Below the pieces are notes generated by a model that ran no database searches, was not told the DNA's origin, and worked only from the letters and a program-made list of their open reading frames with translations. Both the position numbers and the translations under genes were made by a program. This document shows, in pieces, positions 1 to 5,712 of a DNA stretch of 6,053 bases. The stretch covers positions 1 through 6,053 of the forward strand of contig VGWY01000157.1 in the NCBI GenBank assembly GCA_016873575.1, given 5' to 3'. Source of the DNA: Nitrospira sp. GTDB lineage: Bacteria; Nitrospirota; Thermodesulfovibrionia; Thermodesulfovibrionales; SM23-35. Position 1 is the stretch's first letter, and each line of letters opens with the position of its first letter.

Positions 1-351
1 CCTGCCAGGCTCTGCAGGAGCAGTTACATCCACAGGGGTCTCTCGTGTCTTGCCTTCAGACTTTCTATGAGAGACCAGTTTTTCTTTATATCTTTTTATT
101 TGTCTTTTGAGTTTTTCAACTACCTCATCAATCGAAGAATAAATTTCTCCTGTAATACCTTCTGCCTGGATGAGAAAACCATTTACCTTGAGCAGGACTT
201 CTACCTTATGTCTGTATTTTTCTACACTGAGTGAAACGACAGCCTCAGATATGTTCGACAGGTAACGGTCAAATTTTGTAAGCTTCTCCTCAACATATTT
301 TTTTAATACCGGAGTAACATCAAGATTTCTTCCTGTAACAATGATATTCAT
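1..351 (-). CDS. hpf: Ribosome hibernation-promoting factor (HPF/RaiA family), 3' end missing
   Basis: The frame opens with ATG at 351 and stays open for 117 codons to the left edge, so the C-terminus is missing. The protein starts MNIIVTGRNLDVT and has the family's beta-alpha-beta-beta-beta-alpha pattern over residues 1-95, ending in the basic, conserved-looking helix EIYSSIDEVVEKLKRQIKRY (69-88). Known family role: it binds the 30S decoding centre in starvation or stationary phase, blocks mRNA and tRNA sites and drives ribosome dimerisation. Residues from about 98 on (KSEGKTRETPVDVTAPAEPG) look like a flexible linker. This favours the long form with a C-terminal dimerisation domain (about 170-190 aa), which would lie outside the window. 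The start overlaps the rpoN stop as ATGA (348-351), and a strong AAAGGAG sits 5 nt upstream. Genes of this family next to rpoN were once called sigma-54 modulation proteins. Family identification is firm; long versus short form is inferred. Confidence 0.93.
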   Translation of the reverse strand, partial: MNIIVTGRNLDVTPVLKKYVEEKLTKFDRYLSNISEAVVSLSVEKYRHKVEVLLKVNGFLIQAEGITGEIYSSIDEVVEKLKRQIKRYKEKLVSHRKSEGKTRETPVDVTAPAEPGR

Positions 352-1805
352 ATGTTCTCCTTTCCATTAATTGTTTTTTTCCGTTGAAGCTGTGATGGTA
401 TCCCGAGTTCCTCTCTATATTTTGCAACAGTCCTGCGGGCAATGAGAATACCATTGCTTTTTAACATCTCAACGATATGCCTGTCGCTGAGGGGCCTTCT
501 GGAATCTTCTTCTGTCACGATCTTTTTTATAAGATTCTTTACAGGTGTGGATGAGACATTCCCTTTATCACTACGGAGTGCACTGCTAAAGAAAAATCTG
601 AAGCTGAATATTCCATGTGAACAAGCCAGATATTTATTTGATGTAACCCTGCTTATGGTACTCTCGTGCATGTTGAGTCTCGATGCGACATCCCTGAGTG
701 TTAACGGCTTCAGTTGTTCTGTACCTTTGTTAAAAAAATCCTCCTGCAGATTCACGATGCTTTCTGTGACCACATGAATCGTTTTATCCCTCTGGTCAAG
801 ACTTTTGAGAAGCTCGATCGCGGATCGGAACTTCTCTACCATGAATTGCCGGTCCTCTTTTTGGAAAGTATTTTTATTCTGAAAGAGTTCCTTATAAAAT
901 CTACTGATCCTTAACCGTGGGAGTCCCTCATCATTGAGGACAATATGGTATCCTCCTGCTGTTTTGATCACATATACATCAGGGGCAATGTAATTCGTGG
1001 TTTCGTTCGAGAAGTTTCTGCCTGGTTTGGGATCAAGCCTCTCGATAATCTTTACGGCTGACAGAACGTCATGGAGAGGCGTGTTATATTGGTGTGCAAT
1101 AAAGGTATATTTTTTCTTTTCAAGGTCATCCAGGTTGTTCACAATGATTTTTTCTACCAAGGTACCATGGAGGTTTAATGGCCTGATCTGAAGGAGCAGA
1201 CACTCTGTAACATCTCTTGCGCCTACTCCCGGGGGATCAAAGCTCTGTATTAACCCGAGTGCCTTTTCAATGGATTTGCTATCAGTTGATACTTCCTTTA
1301 TAAGCTCCTCAATGGATGCCCTCAAATAACCGTTTTCGTCTATGTTGCCTATGATGACCTCTCCTACCTTTCTGATCGCTTCTTCTTCATTGGAGAGCCG
1401 TAATTGCCATAAAAGATGGTCATAGAGATCTGGTCTCCTTCTGAGTAACTGATCAGATGAAGGTGGAGTTACTGTCCCCGGGTTGAAATAACCGAGGTCT
1501 CTTCCATCACTTCCCCTTTCTTCAAAGTAGTCGTCTACCGTGAAGTTTGTTAACATTTCCAGCGGGGCATTTTCATCCTCTTGTGTTTCTTCAATCTCAG
1601 GAAATTCTCCTTCCTCTGGTGTTGTCTCCTCTGAAGACATTTCTTCGGTAGATTCCTCAAGGAATGGATTTTCCATAAGCTCCTGACTCAGTGCCTGAGA
1701 GAGTTCAAGCTGGGGAAGCTGCAGCAGTTTTATTGCCTGTTGAAGCTGTGGGGTAAGTATAAGTTTCTGTGCTAATTTGAGCTCAAGTCTGGTTTCAAGC
1801 GCCAT
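348..1805 (-). CDS. rpoN: RNA polymerase sigma-54 factor
   Basis: A full-length, 485-residue sigma-54, within the usual 430-500 aa. Region I (1-50) is Gln/Leu-rich (QKLILTPQLQQAIKLLQLPQ at 13-32) and is the part that contacts bEBP ATPases and keeps the complex silent. Region II (about 50-90) is strongly acidic. The core-binding domain runs about 120-310 (SFDPPGVGARDV at 188-199). A helix-turn-helix follows at about 367-390 (TLRDVASRLNMHESTISRVT), then the RpoN box ARRTVAKYRE at 456-465, which reads the -24 element. Known role: it directs polymerase to -24/-12 promoters, where opening needs an AAA+ activator. The ATG overlaps the lptB stop by one base (TAATG), with GAGGAG at 1817-1822, 11 nt upstream. 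The stop overlaps hpf as ATGA. No key motif is missing. Its own operon may be sigma-54 dependent (see the promoter at 3573-3588). Confidence 0.98.
   Translation of the reverse strand: MALETRLELKLAQKLILTPQLQQAIKLLQLPQLELSQALSQELMENPFLEESTEEMSSEETTPEEGEFPEIEETQEDENAPLEMLTNFTVDDYFEERGSDGRDLGYFNPGTVTPPSSDQLLRRRPDLYDHLLWQLRLSNEEEAIRKVGEVIIGNIDENGYLRASIEELIKEVSTDSKSIEKALGLIQSFDPPGVGARDVTECLLLQIRPLNLHGTLVEKIIVNNLDDLEKKKYTFIAHQYNTPLHDVLSAVKIIERLDPKPGRNFSNETTNYIAPDVYVIKTAGGYHIVLNDEGLPRLRISRFYKELFQNKNTFQKEDRQFMVEKFRSAIELLKSLDQRDKTIHVVTESIVNLQEDFFNKGTEQLKPLTLRDVASRLNMHESTISRVTSNKYLACSHGIFSFRFFFSSALRSDKGNVSSTPVKNLIKKIVTEEDSRRPLSDRHIVEMLKSNGILIARRTVAKYREELGIPSQLQRKKTINGKENI
357..363 (-). promoter_or_regulatory. 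Strong Shine-Dalgarno for hpf inside the rpoN 3' end
   Basis: On the minus strand AAAGGAG is followed by 5 nt (AACAT) and then the hpf ATG at 351. It is the best ribosome binding site in the window and lies within the last codons of rpoN. Together with the ATGA overlap it fixes the hpf start. It also suggests hpf can be translated more strongly than rpoN from the same message; that last point is inference. Confidence 0.75.
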
Positions 1806-2527
1806 TACAGTACAAACTCCTCACCAAGGAAAGCCTCCCTTACTCTCGGATCTGCTACAATCTTGTCAGGGCTGCCCTCCTGAAGTATATTGCCAGTGCT
1901 TATAATATAGGCCCTGTCTGTTATGGAGAGGGTTTCCCTTACGTTGTGGTCTGTTAACAGGATACCAAGCCCTTTCTCTTTAAGGTACGTCAGCATTTTT
2001 TTGAGTTCAATAATTGTGATCGGGTCTATCCCTGCAAAAGGTTCGTCGAAAAGTATGAATACGGGTTTTATCGCAAGAGCCCTTGCGATCTCGGTCTTCC
2101 TCCTTTCGCCTCCTGAAAGTTTATAGCCATCTCTCTTTGAAAATTCTGTAAGGTTAAACTCCTTTAACAACTGGGCTCCATGGATATCGATCTCGTCCTT
2201 GCTGGTTCCTTTTATTTCAAGCACTGCCCTGAGATTATCTTCAACAGTTAGTTTTCTGAATATCGATGGTTCCTGCGGAAGGTAACTAATCCCCATGTTT
2301 GCCCTCTGGTACATTGGAAGCCTTGTTATATCATGATTATCAAGCAGGATATTTCCCTTATCAGGCTTGAGAAGACCAGCAAACATGTAAAAAGTGGTTG
2401 TTTTTCCTGCACCATTCGGACCTAAAAGACCTACAATTTCACCTGTAGTAAGGTACAGGCTGAGATCCCTGACAACGTGTTTTTTCCCGTATGTTTTTGA
2501 AAGACCTTTTGCTTCAAGAATATGCAT
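1805..2527 (-). CDS. lptB: LPS export ABC transporter ATP-binding protein LptB
   Basis: A 240-residue cytoplasmic ABC ATPase with every motif intact: Walker A GPNGAGKTT (36-44), Q-loop glutamine Q85 in YLPQE, signature LSGGE (137-141), Walker B FILFDEP with catalytic E162, and H-loop H194. The H-loop context LTDHNVRETL and the GPNGAGKTTTFYM stretch are characteristic of LptB rather than amino-acid importers. Known role: it powers LptFG to extract LPS from the inner membrane and push it through LptC to the LptA bridge. The lptF and lptG genes are not in this window. The start codon directly follows the lptA stop (TAAATG). A GAAGGGG ribosome site lies 6 nt upstream within the last lptA codons. 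The TAA stop shares one base with the rpoN ATG. Confidence 0.97.
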   Translation of the reverse strand: MHILEAKGLSKTYGKKHVVRDLSLYLTTGEIVGLLGPNGAGKTTTFYMFAGLLKPDKGNILLDNHDITRLPMYQRANMGISYLPQEPSIFRKLTVEDNLRAVLEIKGTSKDEIDIHGAQLLKEFNLTEFSKRDGYKLSGGERRKTEIARALAIKPVFILFDEPFAGIDPITIIELKKMLTYLKEKGLGILLTDHNVRETLSITDRAYIISTGNILQEGSPDKIVADPRVREAFLGEEFVL

Positions 2528-3058
2528 TTATGGCCCCTTCTTTTTTATCAGGAAGACTTTGCTGTCTTCAACAATAAATCGGTCTTCATTGAAAAGGTAT
2601 ATGATCTTTGTCCCTGTAAGGACATTTTCTCCCTCTACAGCTCGTGGTTCGCCATGAAAGATAATCTTATTTTCATCAGAAAAGAATACCGCCTCATGAG
2701 ATGTTATAGCCCTGGTGCCTTTTGTGAATTTTACATTGCCTGTTGCCTCAATCTGTGTGACATTCCCGGTATCTTTATGATAGTGTACAAGCATCTTATC
2801 GGCATACATGGTCATATCTGTTGTCCTTGCAACAACAGAATGCTCAAAAAGGGCTGTGTTTGTTTTATTGTCTGCTGTCAGCATCTCTGAGGTTATGATT
2901 ATCGGGCCTTTTATCTGGAGGGCTTTTTCTGCAGAAAATACATTGATTGGTAATAAGACAATAAGCCCCCCAATTATAAGAAGGGCTGACTTGAGCGACT
3001 TTCGAGATTTTTCGGTAATAGTTCTTAGTAGCCTACCTATAAAAAGTTGCTTTAACAT
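2528..3058 (-). CDS. lptA: LPS transport periplasmic protein LptA (OstA domain)
   Basis: A 176-residue protein with an export signal. It has a long basic n-region (residues 1-24, six Lys and four Arg), a hydrophobic core SALLIIGGLIVLLPINVF, and a likely signal peptidase cleavage after VFSA (43/44). The mature part, about 50-165, is an OstA/LptA beta-jellyroll. It shows the repeating 'ADKMLVHYHKDTGNVTQIEA' style strands (86-105), followed by TGNVKF, HEAVFF and IIFHGEPRAV segments. Known role: it polymerises into the periplasmic bridge carrying LPS from LptC to LptD at the outer membrane. The start lies 26 bp inside lptC, with AAGGA 9 nt upstream. No alternative in-frame start codon is seen between it and the hydrophobic core, so this start is preferred. 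It is followed with no gap by lptB. The alternative, an uncleaved anchor, is less likely. Confidence 0.92.
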   Translation of the reverse strand: MLKQLFIGRLLRTITEKSRKSLKSALLIIGGLIVLLPINVFSAEKALQIKGPIIITSEMLTADNKTNTALFEHSVVARTTDMTMYADKMLVHYHKDTGNVTQIEATGNVKFTKGTRAITSHEAVFFSDENKIIFHGEPRAVEGENVLTGTKIIYLFNEDRFIVEDSKVFLIKKKGP

Positions 3059-3554
3059 CTTTTAATATCCTTACCTCATTTTCGGATGTCTTCATGCCCT
3101 TCCCAATGATATTGAATCTTTTCCCCTCAATCTTAATCTGCCCCTCGGTTTTCATTTCTCCTGAGGATGCTTCATAATCAATCGAGTCGGCTGTTATTAG
3201 GTAATTTTTTGCCTCGGCCCGAATTGTGCCTTCTGTAGTAAAGTTTTGGTTGAGAAGATTATATGTGCCCTTATCAGAATGAATGAAAAGACCGTTTTTC
3301 TGTACCGTCATCTGAACATCGCTGAGTTCAGCTTTATCCCCGCCTTCAATGAAATCCGCTTTTCGAGCAGCCAGTGTCCAGATCGTGTTTCCGTTCACCC
3401 TTTGTATGATTTTTAATCCTTCAATGAAAGAATGCTCTTTCATCTGCATGTCTTTGCTGATTTCCCTCTCATTTTTTGATATGATGAAAAACAAACACAA
3501 AAAGAAGAGGCATAACAGAACGATGAAACCTTGTTTCATAGAAGATTTTATCAT
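3033..3554 (-). CDS. lptC: LPS export periplasmic protein LptC, membrane-anchored
   Basis: A 173-residue protein with one N-terminal membrane helix (about 9-26, rich in Phe, Leu and Cys) and a periplasmic beta-rich domain. The fold resembles the neighbouring LptA. Recognisable LptC-type segments are 'TIWTLAARKADF' (57-68), 'AELSDVQMTV' (75-84), 'GLFIHSDKGTYNLLNQNF' (88-105) and 'YLITADSIDYEASSGEMKTEG' without its last residue (118-137). Known role: it receives LPS from LptB2FG and hands it to LptA. It is the first gene of the lptCAB-rpoN-hpf block and follows the only intergenic gap here. The ATG at 3554 has no good ribosome site. Met6 (3539) would give a more typical short cytoplasmic tail, so the exact start is uncertain. 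It overlaps lptA by 26 bp. LptC diverges strongly between phyla, so the call rests on fold pattern, anchor and gene order. Confidence 0.87.
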   Translation of the reverse strand: MIKSSMKQGFIVLLCLFFLCLFFIISKNEREISKDMQMKEHSFIEGLKIIQRVNGNTIWTLAARKADFIEGGDKAELSDVQMTVQKNGLFIHSDKGTYNLLNQNFTTEGTIRAEAKNYLITADSIDYEASSGEMKTEGQIKIEGKRFNIIGKGMKTSENEVRILKDVKATFYR

Positions 3555-3572
3555 ACAGACAGCACCATGTAA

Positions 3573-3588
3573 AGCAAATAATATGCCA
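3573..3588 (-). promoter_or_regulatory. Putative sigma-54 (-24/-12) promoter upstream of lptC
   Basis: On the minus strand the site reads TGGCAT-ATTAT-TTGCT. The known sigma-54 consensus is TGGCAC-N5-TTGCA/T. The GG and GC dinucleotides are present at exactly the required spacing, and only the sixth base (T for C) deviates. It begins 5 nt after the aroE stop codon, in the only non-coding gap of the window, and faces lptCAB-rpoN-hpf. The expected transcription start is near 3562. That leaves a leader of about 8 nt before the lptC ATG at 3554, or about 23 nt before Met6. Activator binding sites would have to lie within aroE and were not identified. The motif is read directly from the sequence; its activity is inferred. 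Confidence 0.6.
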
Positions 3589-3592
3589 GATC

Positions 3593-4414
3593 CTATTTTA
3601 GGCGGTTATACAAGGCATTCCGCATTATTTCGACCGGTGGTTTTTCTCCTGTCCAGAGTTCAAAGGCGAATACACCCTGCCAAAGGAGCATACCCCGTCC
3701 ATCAAGTGTGGTACAGCCCTTTTTTGATGCCTCTTCGAGAAGGCGTGTTCTCTTATAGATGAGATCACAAACAACCTGATCTGGCCTGAGGGGAGTTGTA
3801 TCAAAGGGAAGGGGGTCTCCCTCTTTTAATCCTAACGGTGTTGTGTTGATTATGATATGAAATTTCTCGATACTAAAAAGATTATCTGTGGATACATTTT
3901 TATGAAACCTGTTTAAATCAACTGCAAGTCTTTCAGCCCTTTCTTTGTCCCTGTTATAAATACATAATCTTCTTGCCTTCCGGCACAGATAATAGCTTAT
4001 TGCTTTTGATGCCCCACCTGCACCGATGATGAAAACATCCTTTCCTTCTACAAAGATATTACTCTCAGAAAGAGACTGCATAAAACCCCTGCCGTCAGTG
4101 TTATAACCAATAAGTTTGCCATCTGCATTCACTATCGTGTTTACGGCCCCGATAAAAGAAGCCTCATCATCAATCTTGTCAAGGAGCGGGATAACATTCT
4201 CCTTATGCGGGATGGTAACATTTGCCCCGCAGAAATTGAGAGCCTGTATTGCCCGGACAGCATCTTTGAGAAGATCAGGATGCACTGAAAAAGCAATATA
4301 ACAGTAATCAAGGTTGAGTGCTTCAAATGCAGCATTATGCATTACAGGGGAAAGGGTGTGTTCAACAGGATAGCCAAAGATTCCTGTTATTTTCGTTGTA
4401 CCCGTGATGTTCAT
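3593..4414 (-). CDS. aroE: Shikimate dehydrogenase (NADP+)
   Basis: A 273-residue cytoplasmic enzyme of normal family length that reduces 3-dehydroshikimate to shikimate with NADPH, on the route to chorismate and aromatic amino acids. The substrate domain shows GYPVEHTLSPVMHN (14-27) and NVTIPHK with the catalytic Lys71. Asn92 (AVNT) and Asp107 (NTDG) complete the active site. The nucleotide domain has the Gly-rich loop GAGGAS (131-136), NRD (154-156) for the NADP phosphate, and NTTPLG (190-195). The C-terminal DGRGMLLWQG (238-247) closes over shikimate. One small departure: the first Ser of the usual SxS shikimate motif is Thr20, a conservative hydroxyl-for-hydroxyl change. The start overlaps the upstream stop as ATGA, with GGAG 7 nt before it. 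It is metabolically unrelated to its neighbours. A 38-bp gap separates it from lptC. Confidence 0.97.
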   Translation of the reverse strand: MNITGTTKITGIFGYPVEHTLSPVMHNAAFEALNLDYCYIAFSVHPDLLKDAVRAIQALNFCGANVTIPHKENVIPLLDKIDDEASFIGAVNTIVNADGKLIGYNTDGRGFMQSLSESNIFVEGKDVFIIGAGGASKAISYYLCRKARRLCIYNRDKERAERLAVDLNRFHKNVSTDNLFSIEKFHIIINTTPLGLKEGDPLPFDTTPLRPDQVVCDLIYKRTRLLEEASKKGCTTLDGRGMLLWQGVFAFELWTGEKPPVEIMRNALYNRLK

Positions 4415-5712
4415 TGTGCTTCTCCGGTCATGCCATTTACCAGCCCATGGGGAGTTGATTCGATCTTTCTTACTGGCATGCCAAGTGTCTTTTCCATATC
4501 TTGTAACGCGATATCATCAAGAAAAGTGTCATCTCCGTTCTTCAAAACTATATCGGGAACCAGTATGATTTCATGGGAATCTGTCCGCTCTGAGAGTGCT
4601 CGAATGACATCCCTTCCTGTGAGCAATCCTGTAACAGTAATCGATGTGCCAAAGAATTTATTTTCAACAGGGACGACTTCAATATGAAGACCTTCTCTCT
4701 CAGAGAGTTTTTCTGCAAACCTTTTGAGGAATGGGTAGAACGAAATTCCTGTGAATGTAAGTGCCTTTTTTTTCTGGAAAGGCAGCCTTGATGTCTTGAG
4801 CTTTTTTGCGCTGCTCAGAAAGAGTGGCACCATCCCTACCCCATTTTCTATCTGGGGCATATCTCCATAGTCCTTGAGGGGAGGGAAGATCTGTTCTGCC
4901 TTTATGTAGAGTTCGTCTGCTCCATAGACAATAGGATCACCGTGTTTCTTCTTGAACCTCTTTTGAAATGACTTAATAGTCCTTGTTGTATTTCTGGCGT
5001 CTTCTTTCTCAACAGGCCGAATGGTCTGTTTCCTGTGCATAGTCAGTCCTACAGGGACAACAGCAATGGATACAACGTATGGATAAAATCTGTAAAGGTC
5101 GTTGATTGTCTTAGAAAGCTCTTGCCCGTCATTGTACCCTGGGCAGAGAACAATCTGGGCATGAAGCCGTATTTTGTTGTCAGTAAAAAATTTAATTTCC
5201 TTGAGGATATCAGGAGCCTTTGCATTTCCAAGAAGTCTATTCCGGATTGTTTTGTTTGTTGAATGCACAGAGATATACAAAGGACTTAACCTCTGTTCAA
5301 TAATGCGTCTCTTGTCTTCCTTGCTCAGATTAGAGAGTGTAATATAATTTCCATAGAGGAAGGACATCCTGTAGTCCTCGTCTTTTACATAGAGTGTTTT
5401 TCGCAGCCCCTTGGGGAGCTGTTTGACAAAACAGAATATACAGTTGTTTTTACATTGCGTGACCTTGAAGGGCTTAAAATCAATGCCGACTTCCTTGCCT
5501 GGTTTCCTGGTTATTTGAACATTGATCTTTTCCCCTGTCCTTTCAGCCTCTATCGTAAGCTCGTCATCTGCACTGCAAAACATAAAATCAATAGGGTCAC
5601 GAAGTTTCTGTGAATTTACAGAAAAGAGTATATCACCAGGGAGAAGCCCTGTTTTCTCTGCTAAACTGTTTCTATGAATACCGTCTATCTCGATGCCATA
5701 TTTAACTTGCAT
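4411..5712 (-). CDS. PDZ / radical-SAM / DUF512 protein of unknown function
   Basis: A 433-residue protein in three parts. Residues 1-70 are a PDZ-like domain (IHRNSLAEKTGLLPGDILFSVN). Residues about 80-270 are a radical-SAM core with Cys87, Cys91 and Cys94 in CKNNCIFC (CX3CX2C), expected to ligate a [4Fe-4S] cluster and cleave S-adenosylmethionine. It is followed by KQLPKGLRKTLYVKDEDYR and GNYITLSNL, family hallmarks. The C-terminal DUF512 region (about 220-425) holds PVGLTMHR, YGDMPQIENGVGMV, NKFFGTSITVTGLLTG and the FLDD segment. No signal peptide or membrane helix is seen, so it is probably cytoplasmic. The substrate is not known for this family; do not read a reaction into it. The start overlaps the upstream membrane enzyme by 11 bp. 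An in-frame TAA just upstream rules out an earlier start, and the nearest ribosome site (AGAGGA) is rather distant (13 nt). The stop overlaps aroE as ATGA. Confidence 0.93.
   Translation of the reverse strand: MQVKYGIEIDGIHRNSLAEKTGLLPGDILFSVNSQKLRDPIDFMFCSADDELTIEAERTGEKINVQITRKPGKEVGIDFKPFKVTQCKNNCIFCFVKQLPKGLRKTLYVKDEDYRMSFLYGNYITLSNLSKEDKRRIIEQRLSPLYISVHSTNKTIRNRLLGNAKAPDILKEIKFFTDNKIRLHAQIVLCPGYNDGQELSKTINDLYRFYPYVVSIAVVPVGLTMHRKQTIRPVEKEDARNTTRTIKSFQKRFKKKHGDPIVYGADELYIKAEQIFPPLKDYGDMPQIENGVGMVPLFLSSAKKLKTSRLPFQKKKALTFTGISFYPFLKRFAEKLSEREGLHIEVVPVENKFFGTSITVTGLLTGRDVIRALSERTDSHEIILVPDIVLKNGDDTFLDDIALQDMEKTLGMPVRKIESTPHGLVNGMTGEAQ
4421..4425 (-). promoter_or_regulatory. Shine-Dalgarno for aroE
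   Basis: Minus-strand GGAGA, with GGAG ending 7 nt before the aroE ATG at 4414. It sits inside the last codons of the DUF512 gene. It supports the chosen start together with the ATGA overlap. Confidence 0.6.

Noticed and set aside
2522..2890. 122-codon plus-strand open frame opposite lptA, rich in Cys
   Set aside because: It lies almost entirely opposite lptA, has no recognisable family, and the Cys-rich composition follows from reading the opposite strand.
3551..3568. Five-codon mini-ORF (ATG GTG CTG TCT GTA TGA, minus strand) whose stop overlaps the lptC ATG
   Set aside because: It has no ribosome site and begins upstream of the predicted local transcription start; an ORF this short is expected by chance.
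3555..3592. A terminator between aroE and lptC
   Set aside because: No GC-rich hairpin with a following T-run is visible on the minus strand in these 38 bases, so read-through from aroE is likely.
3349..3762. 137-codon plus-strand open frame across the lptC/aroE gap
   Set aside because: It is antisense to two well-supported genes, has no recognisable domain or ribosome site, and its composition matches a shadow of the real reading frames.
4474..4483. Perfect 10-bp palindrome TGGCATGCCA, partly resembling a -24 element
   Set aside because: It lies within the DUF512 coding region (Gly-Met-Pro codons), and the expected TTGC at the -12 position is absent, so it is probably chance.
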